Shown here: piece by piece, positions 46,292 through 55,657 of the stretch
How positions within the stretch are numbered: position 1 is the first letter of the stretch
Layout: each line of letters starts with the position of its first letter
NCBI RefSeq assembly: GCF_016925615.1
Contig: NZ_CP070499.1
Location: 2,666,001 to 2,730,000, forward strand
Length of the DNA stretch: 64,000 nt
Origin: Natronosporangium hydrolyticum
GTDB lineage: Bacteria > Actinomycetota > Actinomycetes > Mycobacteriales > Micromonosporaceae
Direction of reading: 5' to 3'
Made by a program: the position numbers and the translations under genes
The notes under the pieces: model-generated
The model's database searches: none
The model's input: the letters and a program-made list of their open reading frames with translations, nothing else
Told to the model about the DNA's origin: nothing

Positions 46292-46723
46292 ATGAGTGTT
46301 ATCAAGCCAACGACCGTGGAGGTCGAGACGTCGCTGCGGTTGGTGGCGCCGGATGCCACCGCCTTGCCGGTGCGTGCCAGCCTGCGCTATGACCCAGCCG
46401 ATCCATACGCGGTGAACGTCCTATTCCATGCCGAGGCCGCCGGTGGCGAGGCGGTCGGCTGGTCGTTCGCGCGGGAACTGCTGGTCACCGGGCTCGACGA
46501 GCCGGCGGGGATCGGGGACGTGCGGGTATGGCCGTGGGCGACGCCCCGCGGGGACTTCGTCGCGCTGGCGTTGTCGTCGCCGGACGGCAACGCCCTGTTC
46601 GAGGTGCCCCGCAGCGTGCTGGTGCGGTTCCTGCGCCGCACCTATGTGGTGGTGCCGCGCGGCCGGGAGGCCGACCACCTCGACGTAGACACGGCGGTGA
46701 CCCGGCTGCTCGCCGGTCGCTGA
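46292..46723 (+). CDS. SsgA/SsgB-like sporulation and cell division regulator
   Basis: 143 residues. The SALP-family fold is recognisable: RASLRYDPADPYAVNVLFH, GWSFARELLVTGLDEPAGIG, VRVWPWATPRGDFVALALSS and LVRFLRRTYVVVPRGRE. SsgB-type proteins bring FtsZ to sporulation septa. ATG at 46292 is chosen because GGGGGGAG ends seven bases upstream; ATG 46286 is too close, and the frame back to 46205 encodes unrelated residues. The gene stands alone between tRNA-Val and an MFS gene. Which SALP subgroup it belongs to is not resolved here. Confidence 0.9.
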   Translation: MSVIKPTTVEVETSLRLVAPDATALPVRASLRYDPADPYAVNVLFHAEAAGGEAVGWSFARELLVTGLDEPAGIGDVRVWPWATPRGDFVALALSSPDGNALFEVPRSVLVRFLRRTYVVVPRGREADHLDVDTAVTRLLAGR

Positions 46724-46777
46724 CCGGCCCGACCAGACTCACCGGAGGTAGGCCGCTGCGCGGGCTAAAGTGCCTGC

Positions 46778-48307
46778 GTGACTGCCACCCCTCGGCGTTG
46801 GCGCGGCGGCTGCGCCCACCGGGTCTACAGCGTGGTCGTGTTCATCGTGCTCGCCGCGCTGGACAACGTCGCGATCGCGTTGCCGCCGCCGCTGTTGAGC
46901 CCGATCAGCCGCGACCTCGGCGTGGCCGAGCCGGTGGTCGCGGCGGCGGTCGCCGTAAACCTGTTGCTGACCGCGGTAGCCGCGGTGGCGTGGGCCTACG
47001 TGGGGGATCGCGGCAACCGGAAGCGCCTGCTGCTGGTCGGCACCCTGATGTGGACCGCCGGGATCGGCGCTACCACGGTGGTCGGCAGCTACCCGGCTTT
47101 CCTCGCCGCCCAGGCGTTCGCCGGGATCGGCCTCGGGGCGGTCGCTTCGGTCGGTTTCAGCGTGGTCAGCGACCTGATCACCCCCCGGCGGCGGGGCCTG
47201 GTGATGGGGCTGTGGGGGTTGTCGCAGGGGGTCGGGACGCTGGCCGGTGTGGCGCTGGCGGGGGTGTTGGGCGCCGCCGACTGGCGGACCCCGTTCCGGG
47301 TGCTGACCATTGTCGGGTTGGTGGCTACCTTCGCTTACCTTTTCACCTACGACATTCGTCGGGGGCAGAGCGAGCCGGCGTTGCGGGCGCTCTACGAGTC
47401 CGGCGGCGAGTACGACCATCGGATCAGTCGGGCTGACCTCCCCCGGATCGCCGCCCGGCGGACCAACCTGTGGCTGGTGGCGCAGGGGTTGACCGCCCAG
47501 CTGGCGTTCGGTTCGCTGGTGTGGTTGCCGCGACTGTTCCAGGCCAAGGTCGAAGACCTGGGGTACGCCGAGTCCACCGCGATCGTGGTCGGCAGCGTGT
47601 TCACCGTCATGCTGCTCAGCGGCGGGGTGCTGTCGTTGGTGGGGGCGTTGGTGGGGGACCGGCTGCAACGCCGTACTCCGCGGGGTCGGGCGCTGGTGGC
47701 CGCGGTGGGGGTGTTGGCGGCCACGCCGTTGTTTGTGGCGTTGGTGTTCTTCCCGCTTCGGTTGGAGTTGCCCGCGGCGGACCCGACCACCGGCGAGATC
47801 GTCGTCGGTCTCATGCGCAGCCTGGTCACCGAGCCGACGATGGCCGCCACCTTCCTGGTCGCGCTGGTCGCGCTCGCGCTGGTCTCCGCCCAGTCGCCGA
47901 ACTGGTTCGCGCTGGTAGTGGAGGTGAATCCGCCGGAGCACCGCGGCACCGTCTTCAGCGCCGGCAATCTGGTCAACGGGGTGGGCCGGACGCTCGGGAC
48001 TTATCTGGTGGTGCGCAGCTTCGAGGCGCTGGAGCGGTCGCTGCCGCCGCCGTTGAATTTCGCGGTGGGGCTGGCCGCTTTTCAGCTCTTCTTCATCCCG
48101 ACCGGGGTGATGTATTGGCGCGCTTCCCGGAGCGCGCCGGCCGACATCGCCGAGGTCGACCGGATGCTGGTCGCCCGGGCGACGCTGCCGGCGGGCGCCG
48201 GCGGGCGCTCAGGGGAGCAGGCGGGCGAACAGCCCGTCGTCGAGCGACTCGAATCCGACCCGCCGGTAGAAGCCGATGGCCCGGTGGTTGTCGACCGCCA
48301 CCCCTAG
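46778..48307 (+). CDS. MFS transporter (spinster-like)
   Basis: 509 residues from GTG 46778, with twelve predicted membrane segments. MFS loop motif GDRGNRKRLLLVG lies between TM2 and TM3, VGFSVVSDLITPRRRGLVMG between TM4 and TM5, and NPPEHRGTVFSAGNLVNGVGR in the C-terminal half. The wide central loop (YESGGEYDHRISRADLPRI) and overall form resemble spinster-type or sugar/lipid MFS proteins. The substrate is unknown. The C-terminal 45 residues are hydrophilic and overlap the convergent GNAT gene by about 99 bases. Confidence 0.87.
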   Translation: MTATPRRWRGGCAHRVYSVVVFIVLAALDNVAIALPPPLLSPISRDLGVAEPVVAAAVAVNLLLTAVAAVAWAYVGDRGNRKRLLLVGTLMWTAGIGATTVVGSYPAFLAAQAFAGIGLGAVASVGFSVVSDLITPRRRGLVMGLWGLSQGVGTLAGVALAGVLGAADWRTPFRVLTIVGLVATFAYLFTYDIRRGQSEPALRALYESGGEYDHRISRADLPRIAARRTNLWLVAQGLTAQLAFGSLVWLPRLFQAKVEDLGYAESTAIVVGSVFTVMLLSGGVLSLVGALVGDRLQRRTPRGRALVAAVGVLAATPLFVALVFFPLRLELPAADPTTGEIVVGLMRSLVTEPTMAATFLVALVALALVSAQSPNWFALVVEVNPPEHRGTVFSAGNLVNGVGRTLGTYLVVRSFEALERSLPPPLNFAVGLAAFQLFFIPTGVMYWRASRSAPADIAEVDRMLVARATLPAGAGGRSGEQAGEQPVVERLESDPPVEADGPVVVDRHP

Positions 48308-48844
48308 ATAGATGCCGGCAGCGCCGGCCTGGGCGAGGGCCGGCAGCAGCGTGCCGATCAGGGCTCGGCCTCGGCCCTGCCCCTGCGCCGGCGGGAGCAG
48401 GTTGATGTGCAGGTGCGCGGGGTAGCGCGCCAGGACCCAGTCAGGGGCGGTTGGCGGATCGTGGATCAACCGCGCCAGCCGCTGATCCGGGGTGTGCCGA
48501 TCGGCCGGTCCGGTCGGCGCCGGGTAGCGCCGCCGCAGCGGCGGCCACCAGTGCTGTTCACAGGCTGCGGCGAAGCCGGCCGTGTCCGGGACGCCGACCG
48601 CGTACCCGGCGGGCGCCCCGGCGCCGTCGTCGAGCACGAACGCCCACTGCGGGGCGAGTGCGAGGTAGGGCCCGACATAGACGTGGCCGAGCAACCGCGG
48701 GTCGGCGTACAGCTGGGTAGCGTCGCCGCCGCGGTCGCCGGTGCGGCGGCAGATGTCGTAGAGCGCCTCGTGATCCGACGGTTGGTAGCGGCGGATGTGC
48801 ACGGCGCCGACCTCCCGGGGCATGTGGTGGACGACACGAAGCAT
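48209..48844 (-). CDS. GNAT family N-acetyltransferase
   Basis: About 197-211 residues. The core starts VHIRRYQPSDHEALYDICRR (GTG 48802 is a likely start; ATG 48844 gives the full frame). The acetyl-CoA motif is PAQGQGRGRALIGTLLPAL, followed by IYLGVAVDNHRAIGFYRRVGF. It resembles the acetyltransferase domain found with bacterial O-GlcNAcases. The substrate is unknown. It overlaps the 3' end of the MFS gene by 99 bases and is divergent from the MscS-like gene. Confidence 0.85.
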   Translation of the reverse strand: MLRVVHHMPREVGAVHIRRYQPSDHEALYDICRRTGDRGGDATQLYADPRLLGHVYVGPYLALAPQWAFVLDDGAGAPAGYAVGVPDTAGFAAACEQHWWPPLRRRYPAPTGPADRHTPDQRLARLIHDPPTAPDWVLARYPAHLHINLLPPAQGQGRGRALIGTLLPALAQAGAAGIYLGVAVDNHRAIGFYRRVGFESLDDGLFARLLP

Positions 48845-48929
48845 ATTCCACCACCGAGGTATTGCCGCTATTGCGGCGAACCGGGCACGCTGGGCGAGCT
48901 GGTTTCATCGTGCGGGGGGAGGTACGACC

Positions 48930-50018
48930 GTGGCTGAGCTGTGGCAGAGCCTGGGCCCACTGCTCGTCGTGGCGTGCGCGGCGACCGTCGGGCTGTTCGC
49001 GGTCGAGGTGGGCCACCGGATGCTGCTGCGCGCCGGCCAACGGGTGTGGTTTCTCGCCAGCATGACCCGCCGCGCCTACCGGCCCACTCAGCTGCTGGTT
49101 TCGCTGTTGCTGGTGCGCATCGCGGTGGTAGCCACGACGGACACCGGCCTCTGGCGGGATCCGCTGCTCCACGCGTTGCTGATCGCAGTGATCATCGCAG
49201 CTGGGTGGCTACTCGGTGTCATGCTGCTGGTGCTGGAGGACGGCGCCCGGTCCCGGTTGCGCACCGACGGGCCGGACAACCGCACCGCCCGGCAGGTGCA
49301 GACCCAGGTGATGATCCTGCGCCGGGTGACCGTGGTGCTGGTGACGGTGCTCACCGTCGGGACCGCGCTGACCACGTTCCCCGGTGTGCGTACCTTCGGC
49401 GCCACCATGCTCGCCTCCGCCGGCCTCGCCGGGGTGGTCGCCGGGTTCGCCGCCCAGCAGACGCTCGGCAACCTGTTCGCAGGCCTGCAACTGGCGTTCG
49501 GGGGTGCGTTGCGCCTCGACGACGTGGTGGTCGTCGAGGGGGAGTGGGGCCACGTCGAAGAGCTGACGCTCTGCTACGCGGTGGTCCGGATCTGGGACCA
49601 GCGCCGGTTGGTGCTGCCCACCTCCTACTTCACGACCACGCCGTTCACGATCTGGACCCGGCGGGGTGCGGAGATCCTGGGTACGGTCATGTTCGAACTG
49701 GACTGGGCGGTGCCGGTGCGGGAGCTGCGCGCCGAGCTGGAACGGGTGGCCCGGCAGGATCCGCGGTGGGACGGGCGGGTCGCCACCCTCCAGGTGGTCG
49801 AGGCGACCGGCGGTCTGGTCACGGTACGAGGGCTGGTGAGCGCGGCGAACGCCGACGCCTCCTGGGACCTGCGCTGCGCGGTGCGGGAACACCTGGTCGA
49901 GTGGCTGCAGATCCATCACCCGTACGCGCTGCCCCGGACCCGAACCGAGGTCAGCGGTGGCGGCGGCGACCAGGAACCCGTCGGGTACCTGACCCCGAAC
50001 GGGAGCAACGGCGCCTGA
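48930..50018 (+). CDS. MscS family mechanosensitive ion channel
   Basis: 362 residues from GTG 48930, with GGGGGGAGG upstream. Four membrane helices end in the pore helix TMLASAGLAGVVAGFAAQQT, LGNLFAGLQLAF, the MscS pattern of small-residue packing. A beta domain (VVVVEGEWGHVEELTLCYAV, RRLVLPTSYFTTTPFTIW) and an alpha/beta C-terminal domain follow. It opens under membrane tension to release osmolytes. It is upstream of the LprG-like pair, 30 bp away, and may share its transcript. Confidence 0.92.
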   Translation: MAELWQSLGPLLVVACAATVGLFAVEVGHRMLLRAGQRVWFLASMTRRAYRPTQLLVSLLLVRIAVVATTDTGLWRDPLLHALLIAVIIAAGWLLGVMLLVLEDGARSRLRTDGPDNRTARQVQTQVMILRRVTVVLVTVLTVGTALTTFPGVRTFGATMLASAGLAGVVAGFAAQQTLGNLFAGLQLAFGGALRLDDVVVVEGEWGHVEELTLCYAVVRIWDQRRLVLPTSYFTTTPFTIWTRRGAEILGTVMFELDWAVPVRELRAELERVARQDPRWDGRVATLQVVEATGGLVTVRGLVSAANADASWDLRCAVREHLVEWLQIHHPYALPRTRTEVSGGGGDQEPVGYLTPNGSNGA

Positions 50019-50048
50019 CGCGGTAACCACTGGTACGGGAGGTCTACC

Positions 50049-50735
50049 ATGCCGCGTATGCGTAGACACCTGATCGCCGCGCCGGCACTGGCGACGGCGC
50101 TGCTGCTGGCGGCTGCCTGCACCGGCGAAGCCGACGACGAGGGCGAGCTTCCGGAGGGCAGTGAGCTGCTCGCCGATGCCGCCGATGAGATGGCGACGGT
50201 AACCACGGTCCGGATGCGGCTGGCCACTGAGGAGCCGTTCGCTGACCTTCCGGTGTACGGCGTGGACGGTGTGATCACCGACGAGGGCGACGCCGAGGGC
50301 ACCGCCGACCTTGAACAGCTGGGGCAGCAGCTGCAGCTGCAGTTCGTGGTGGTCGACGAGACCTTCCACTACCAGCTCGTCGGCGCCTGGGCGGAGCTTC
50401 CGCTCGCCGACGCGCAAGTGATCTACGACCCGTCGGCGGTGCTGGATCCGGAGCGCGGCGTCGCCAACCTGTTGCGGACAGCGACCGACGCCGAGGTGGT
50501 GGGCCGCGCCGGCGACGAGTACGAGGTGACCGCGAACTTCCAGGCCAGCGAGTTGTCGGTGCTGTTGCCGGGGCCGGTCGAGGAGGATCTGCCGGGCACG
50601 GTCTGGATCGGCGCGGAGCAGCCGCTGCTGCACCGGGCGGAGTTCCCGGTGCCGGTGCCGGACGAGCCTGAGGGGGTGCTCACGGTGGAGCTGTCGGAGT
50701 TCAACGAGCCGGTGGAGATCAGTGCCCCTTCGTGA
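50049..50735 (+). CDS. LppX/LprG-like lipoprotein
   Basis: 228 residues. A signal sequence with lipobox LAAAC is followed by the LppX_LprAFG fold ([68 protein letters not shown]). In mycobacteria LprG carries triacylglycerides and lipoglycans across the periplasm for the P55 exporter. The ATG follows GGGAGG. It overlaps the MFS gene by 14 bases, exactly the lprG-p55 operon order, so this is probably the functional equivalent. Confidence 0.9.
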   Translation: MPRMRRHLIAAPALATALLLAAACTGEADDEGELPEGSELLADAADEMATVTTVRMRLATEEPFADLPVYGVDGVITDEGDAEGTADLEQLGQQLQLQFVVVDETFHYQLVGAWAELPLADAQVIYDPSAVLDPERGVANLLRTATDAEVVGRAGDEYEVTANFQASELSVLLPGPVEEDLPGTVWIGAEQPLLHRAEFPVPVPDEPEGVLTVELSEFNEPVEISAPS

Positions 50736-52272
50736 ACCAGCTGCGGCGGCCCCGACCGGGGCCGCCGCCGAGCACGGGCGTCGGGCCACCGTGGTCGGGG
50801 TGGGCGCCACCGCCGTGCTGGTCGCGGCGCTCGACGCGTACGTAGTGGTCACGCTGCTGGTCGACATCATGGCCGACCTGCAGATCCCGGTGAACCGGCT
50901 GGAGCGTGCCACCTGGCTGGTGACCGGCTTCCTGCTCGGCTATGTGGCCGGGATGCCGCTGTTGGGCAGCCTCTCCGACCGCTACGGGCGCCGGCTGGTG
51001 ATCCACCTGTGCCTGGCCGGATTCGCGGTCGGCTCGGTGGTCACCGCGCTGGGCACCTCGCTGCCGCTGGTGGTGGGAGGCCGGCTGCTGCAGGGGCTCG
51101 CCGGCGGGGCGTTGTTGCCGGTCACGTTGGCGCTGGTCGCGGATGTCTGCGGCCCCGCCCGCCGCGCGGTGGCGTTGGGTGCGGTCAACGCCGCGCAGGA
51201 GCTTGGTGCGGTGCTGGGGCCGCTCTACGGCGCCGGGCTGGCGGTGCTGGTGAGCTGGCGGGGAGTGTTCTGGCTCAATCTGCCGCTGGTCGCGGTCGCC
51301 GCGGTCGTCATCCACCGCACGGTGCCGGGCGGACGCCCGACACCGGCTCACGGCGGGCCGCCAGCGGTGCCGGTGCTGGGCGGCACCCTGCTCGCGCTCG
51401 CGCTCGGCCTGGCGGTGGTCGGGCTCTACCAGCACGAACCGGAGCAGGGGGCGTTGCCGCCGTGGGGGCCGGCCGCGTTGGCGGCGGCAGCGGTGGTGAC
51501 CGCAGCCTTCCTGTGGCATCAGGCCCGTGGCCGGCGGCCACTGCTCGACACCACCGGGGTACACACTGGCCGGTTGGTGGCGATCCTCGTCGCCAGCCTG
51601 CTCGCGGGCGCCGCTCTGCTCGGCACCCTGGTCAACATGCAGTTGCTCGCCCAGACCGTGCTGGGTCGGGACTCGGTCGGCGGGGCGCTGCTGCTGGTGC
51701 GGTTCCTCGCCGCGCTCCCGGTCGGCGCCGTCCTCGGTGGCTGGCTGGTGCGCCGAGTCGGCGAGCGGGCGGTGGCGGTCGCCGGCATGGCGTTGGCCGC
51801 GGCGGGCTATCTGCTGGTGGCGGCCTGGCCGGATGACCTCCTCGCGGCCCGTTACGAGGTCGGGCCGCTGTCGCTGCCCCGGTTGGATGTGGACCTGGCG
51901 CTCGCCGGTGCCGGTCTCGGGCTGGTGATCGCGCCGTTGTCGGCCGCGGTGCTGCGGATCGCCCCGGCCACCGCCCATGGTGTGGCCTCGGCCGCGGTGG
52001 TGGTCGCCCGGATGGTCGGCATGCTGGTCGGGGTCGCGGCGCTCGCGGCCTGGGGGCATCACCGGTTCCACCAGTTGACGGCAGAGCTGCCGCCGCCGCC
52101 GTTGCCGATCGGCGTCACCGAGGCCGAGTATCAACGTGCGCTCGCCGTCTACACCGATGGTTTACAGGCCGCGATGCGCACCGAGTACGCAGAGATCTTC
52201 GCGATCATCGCGGCGCTCTGCGCGGTAGCCGCGGTGGTCAGCCTCGCCCTGCCGGGCCGCGAACGGAGTTGA
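50722..52272 (+). CDS. P55-like MFS exporter (DHA2/Rv1410 type)
   Basis: 516 residues from GTG 50722, 14 predicted membrane segments. The MFS motif [15 protein letters not shown] and motif C-like [21 protein letters not shown] are present, and D-A-Y in [17 protein letters not shown] is typical of the first helix. The late hairpin ([18 protein letters not shown], then [20 protein letters not shown]) includes a long periplasmic loop like that of P55. Together with the LprG-like protein it is expected to export lipids such as triacylglycerides. The context, not motifs alone, supports this. Confidence 0.88.
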   Translation: MPLREPAAAAPTGAAAEHGRRATVVGVGATAVLVAALDAYVVVTLLVDIMADLQIPVNRLERATWLVTGFLLGYVAGMPLLGSLSDRYGRRLVIHLCLAGFAVGSVVTALGTSLPLVVGGRLLQGLAGGALLPVTLALVADVCGPARRAVALGAVNAAQELGAVLGPLYGAGLAVLVSWRGVFWLNLPLVAVAAVVIHRTVPGGRPTPAHGGPPAVPVLGGTLLALALGLAVVGLYQHEPEQGALPPWGPAALAAAAVVTAAFLWHQARGRRPLLDTTGVHTGRLVAILVASLLAGAALLGTLVNMQLLAQTVLGRDSVGGALLLVRFLAALPVGAVLGGWLVRRVGERAVAVAGMALAAAGYLLVAAWPDDLLAARYEVGPLSLPRLDVDLALAGAGLGLVIAPLSAAVLRIAPATAHGVASAAVVVARMVGMLVGVAALAAWGHHRFHQLTAELPPPPLPIGVTEAEYQRALAVYTDGLQAAMRTEYAEIFAIIAALCAVAAVVSLALPGRERS

Positions 52273-52293
52273 TCAGCACGTACCATCGGCGGC

Positions 52294-53172
52294 ATGGACG
52301 TCTTCGATGACCGGCCCTGCCAGCTCGCCGAGGGGCCCTTCTACGACCCAGCGACCGGCCGAGTGGGCTGGGTGGACATCCTCGGCTGCCGGGTTCGTTG
52401 GCGGGATCTCGCCACCGGTGAGACCGGGGAGGTGACGACCTCGGGTCATGTCGGCGCGGCGGTGCTTCGCCGCGGCGGCGGCATGGTGCTGTGTCTGCCG
52501 GCCGGGCCGGTGCTGCTGGACGACGCGGGCCAGCAGCGCCACCTGGGCACCTTCGCCGAGGCGGATCAGGTCGCGGGGGCGCCGCCGGCGGCGGACGCGC
52601 CGGCCCGCCGTTCCAACGACGCCAAGGCCGACCCGGCCGGCCGGCTGTGGCTGGGCACGATGGCGTACGACGAGACGCCCGGGGCGGGGGCGCTCTACCG
52701 GCTCGATCCGGGCGCGTCGGCCCCGGTGCGCGTGTTGGGGGAGGTCACCATCAGCAACGGTCTGGGCTGGTCGCCAGATCACCGGTTGATGTATTACGTC
52801 GACACGCCCACCGGCCGGATCGACGTCTTCGACTTCGACCTCGCCTCGGGGGCGATCACCAACCGGCGCCCGTTCGTGACGGTCGCCGGCGAGGGCAGCC
52901 CGGACGGGCTGTGCGTGGACGCCGCCGGCGGGGTCTGGGTGGCGCTGTTCAACGGTGGCGCGGTGCGACGCTACACCCCGGAGGGAGCGCTGGACCGGGT
53001 GGTGGAGGTCGGTACCCCGATGGTTACCTCGTGTGCGTTCGCCGGCCCCGACCACCGGCAGCTGATCATTACGACGGCACGGCTGGATCGGGATGATCCC
53101 CGCGCTGGTCTGATCTATGTCCATGAGCCCGGTGATGTCACGGGGCTACCGGTCGAACGGTTCGCCGGCTGA
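52294..53172 (+). CDS. SMP-30/gluconolactonase-like lactonase
   Basis: 292 residues in a six-bladed beta-propeller. The metal site Glu is in LAEGPFYDPATGRVGWVDI; RRSNDAKADPAGRLWLGTM supplies Asn and other ligands; TISNGLGWSPDHRLMYYVDT and GSPDGLCVDAAGGVWVA complete the SMP-30/Gluconolactonase pattern. It would open sugar lactones such as glucono- or arabino-lactone, using Ca2+ or Zn2+. It is 21 bp from the P55-like gene. Confidence 0.92.
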   Translation: MDVFDDRPCQLAEGPFYDPATGRVGWVDILGCRVRWRDLATGETGEVTTSGHVGAAVLRRGGGMVLCLPAGPVLLDDAGQQRHLGTFAEADQVAGAPPAADAPARRSNDAKADPAGRLWLGTMAYDETPGAGALYRLDPGASAPVRVLGEVTISNGLGWSPDHRLMYYVDTPTGRIDVFDFDLASGAITNRRPFVTVAGEGSPDGLCVDAAGGVWVALFNGGAVRRYTPEGALDRVVEVGTPMVTSCAFAGPDHRQLIITTARLDRDDPRAGLIYVHEPGDVTGLPVERFAG

Positions 53173-53466
53173 GCCGGCCACTCGCAGTGGGGAGTGGGAG
53201 TTGATGCGCGGCAGCGGGCCTGCTCGAGATGGGGGCGGGCACAACCCGCTGCGCGCGCGGTGGTCGCGCCGGATCGTGGTGGGCTGATCGGTTTGGTCGA
53301 TCCGGCGAAACCGGGTGGGACGCTCTCGACGATAGCTGCCTCAATGCGCTGGTCAATGGGCTAGTGACCGGATTAAGCCGGACCTAAGGAAGACTTGCGA
53401 CCCCGGACAGATCCCGGCCGATCATGACCGGGTGAGCAGACTCGCCGAGCGTGTCGGTCAACCCGC
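53173..53466. other. intergenic region between convergent genes
   Basis: 294 bases with no gene I can support. The only structure noticed is a weak hairpin (CGGTTT with AAACCG, near 53,299-53,323) that might terminate transcription. Confidence 0.3.
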
Positions 53467-55080
53467 TCATGATCTGCGCGAGAGGCGGGGTTCCCGGGTC
53501 AGCCGGCCGATCAGGCCGCGGCGGCTGGGCGCCGACGGCGGCGGAGCCTCCGCGTCGGCGAGCAACATCACCACGCTCGCGCCACCGAGCCGGCCGTTGC
53601 CGACGCTCACCGAACCGCCGCCGGTCTGCGCGACCCGGCGCGCGATGTCCAGGCCGAGGCCGGTCGAACCCTGGTCGCTCGCGCCGCGGGTGAGCGCGCG
53701 GTCCGGGTCGGCGATGCCGGCGCCGGCGTCATCGACCCGGACCGCCACCCAGCCGTCGTGCCGGGAGACCGCCACCTCCAACGCGGTCCCCTGGGGGGTG
53801 TATCGGAACGCGTTGCCGAGCACCGCGTCGAGCGCTGCCGCCAGCTCCGCCCCGGGCACCCGCACCGGGGCCGGGGTCGGCGGGACGACCACCTCGCACG
53901 GGCGGTCCTGGTCGCCGGCGACCGCCGACCAGAAGCTCATCCGTTCCGCGACCACCTCGCCAGCGTCGCAGCGGCCCGGGGGCGGTGGCTCGTCCGCGGT
54001 CGCCTGGGTCGCCTGCCGGGTGGTCCGGATCAGGACGTCGATCTCGTGCTCCAGCGTGGTGAGCGCTTGGCGGACCCGGGCTAGTGTGCGGTAGCGATCG
54101 TCGTCGTCGGCGGCCGGGTACCCGTAGCCGCCGGCCCGGGGCTCGTGCGCGGCCAACGCGTCGGCCTCGGCGGCCTCCAACGCCTCCACGTCCAGCCGCA
54201 GTCCGGTCAGCGGAGTGCGGAGCCGGTGGGACAGATCCGCCACCATTTCCCGTTCTGCGGTACGCAGGGCCGCCAGCCGGTCGGCCATCTGGTTGAACGC
54301 GTACCCGGCTTCGGCGAGTTCCCGGGGGCCGCTGAGGGTCACCCGGACGTCGAGGGCACCGTCGCCGAGCGCGGTGGCGGCGTCGGCGAGGCTGCGCGCT
54401 GGGCGGACCATCCGGTTCGCCAGCCGGTCGCCCACCAACGCCGAACCGAGGACCAGCCCGGCGGCGACCACTACCAGCGCGCCCCAGGCGGCCCACACCC
54501 CGCCGCGTAGCGCAGCGCTGGGGACGTGGACCTCCACCACGGCTAGCTGGTCGTCGCCGATCTCTACCGGCTCCAGGTACGCGACCCCGTCGTCGAGTGG
54601 GGCGAGCACGGTGTGTTGCTGCTGGGCGGCTCGGGTGAGGTCGGTGGTCGCGGCGTAGCTGGTGCCGAGCGGCTGCTCGGCCAGCCCATGCACCGCGAGC
54701 TGGCCGCCGCCGCCGTTTTCGGCGGGGGTGTCGCCCTGCGCCGAGGCGATCACCTGCTCGACCGCGTTCGGGTCGGTCGTGACCGCGAGCACCGACACGA
54801 CGATCGCGGCCCGCCGCTCGGCCTGGGCGAGCGCGCGCTCCTGGGCCAGCTGCTCCACCAGCAGCCCGAGCGGGATCATGAAGGCGATCGCGACCAGCGC
54901 GGCGATCGCGACCGAGTGGATGGCGAGTTGCCGCCTTAGGCGGGCGCCACCAACCGCAGCCCGACCCCCCGCACGGTGTGCAGGTAGCGCGGTTTCGCCG
55001 CGGTCTCGCCCAGCTTTCGACGTAGCCAGTAGAGATGGACGTCGATGGTCTGGTCCTCGCCGATCGACGGCTGTCGCCAT
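53467..55080 (-). CDS. two-component sensor histidine kinase
   Basis: Up to 537 residues. TM1 (HSVAIAALVAIAFMIPLGLL), an extracytoplasmic sensor domain of about 110 residues, TM2 (WAAWGALVVVAAGLVLG), a HAMP domain (ANRMVRPARSLADAATALGD), the HisKA H-box (MVADLSHRLRTPLTGLRLD) and an HATPase with VLGNAFRYTPQGT, VDDAGAGIAD and GSTGLGLDIARRVAQ. The upstream start is odd: the only ATG before TM1 is at 55080, which overlaps the response regulator by 145 bases, and no GTG/TTG lies between. A non-standard start nearer to 54,936 is possible. It pairs with the OmpR-type regulator just upstream. Confidence 0.88.
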   Translation of the reverse strand: MATAVDRRGPDHRRPSLLATSKAGRDRGETALPAHRAGGRAAVGGARLRRQLAIHSVAIAALVAIAFMIPLGLLVEQLAQERALAQAERRAAIVVSVLAVTTDPNAVEQVIASAQGDTPAENGGGGQLAVHGLAEQPLGTSYAATTDLTRAAQQQHTVLAPLDDGVAYLEPVEIGDDQLAVVEVHVPSAALRGGVWAAWGALVVVAAGLVLGSALVGDRLANRMVRPARSLADAATALGDGALDVRVTLSGPRELAEAGYAFNQMADRLAALRTAEREMVADLSHRLRTPLTGLRLDVEALEAAEADALAAHEPRAGGYGYPAADDDDRYRTLARVRQALTTLEHEIDVLIRTTRQATQATADEPPPPGRCDAGEVVAERMSFWSAVAGDQDRPCEVVVPPTPAPVRVPGAELAAALDAVLGNAFRYTPQGTALEVAVSRHDGWVAVRVDDAGAGIADPDRALTRGASDQGSTGLGLDIARRVAQTGGGSVSVGNGRLGGASVVMLLADAEAPPPSAPSRRGLIGRLTREPRLSRRS

Positions 55081-55622
55081 ACCTCCTCCAGCAGTTCTCG
55101 GCGGGACACCACCCGGCCGGGACGGGCCGCGAGGTACGCCAGTAGGTCGAACTCCTTGCGGGTCAACTCCAGCGGGGCCCCGTCGAGCTGAGCTTGTCGC
55201 TGACCGACATCGATTCGCAGGCCGCCCACCTGGATGGCGGTGGGTTCGCTGCGGCTGGCCACCCCGGAGCGGCGCAGCACCGAGGCCACCCGGGCGTCCA
55301 GGTGTGGGCCGCTGAACGGCTTGACCATGTAGTCGTCGGCGCCGGCACGCAGTAGTTTAACGATCTCCGACTCGTCGTCGCGGGCGGTGGCGATGATGAT
55401 CGGGGTGTCGGTGATGCCGCGCAGCATCCGTAAGGCGTCGGCGCCGTCCAGGTCGGGGAGACCGAGATCGAGCACGATCAGGTCCGGCGCGTCGGCCGCG
55501 ACCCGTCGCAGCGCGTCCAGCGCGGTGCTCGCCGCGTGGACGGCGTGCCCGCGGTCGGTCAATGAGCGCAGCATCGCGCTGCGCACGACATGATCGTCCT
55601 CCACCAGTAGCACCGTCGCCAT
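54936..55622 (-). CDS. OmpR/PhoB-family response regulator
   Basis: 228 residues from ATG 55622 (GTG 55631 is an alternative). The receiver has DDHVV, phospho-acceptor Asp in DLIVLDLGLPDLDG, T in IIIATARDDE and K in YMVKPFSG. The winged HTH reads LTRKEFDLLAYLAARPGRVV and IDVHLYWLRRKLG, ending VRGVGLRLVAPA. It is co-transcribed with the histidine kinase. The targets are unknown; cell-envelope stress genes are common for this group but not shown. Confidence 0.93.
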   Translation of the reverse strand: MATVLLVEDDHVVRSAMLRSLTDRGHAVHAASTALDALRRVAADAPDLIVLDLGLPDLDGADALRMLRGITDTPIIIATARDDESEIVKLLRAGADDYMVKPFSGPHLDARVASVLRRSGVASRSEPTAIQVGGLRIDVGQRQAQLDGAPLELTRKEFDLLAYLAARPGRVVSRRELLEEVWRQPSIGEDQTIDVHLYWLRRKLGETAAKPRYLHTVRGVGLRLVAPA

Positions 55623-55657
55623 GGAGGACACCGTACTGGGTGTAGCAAGATGTGGGA

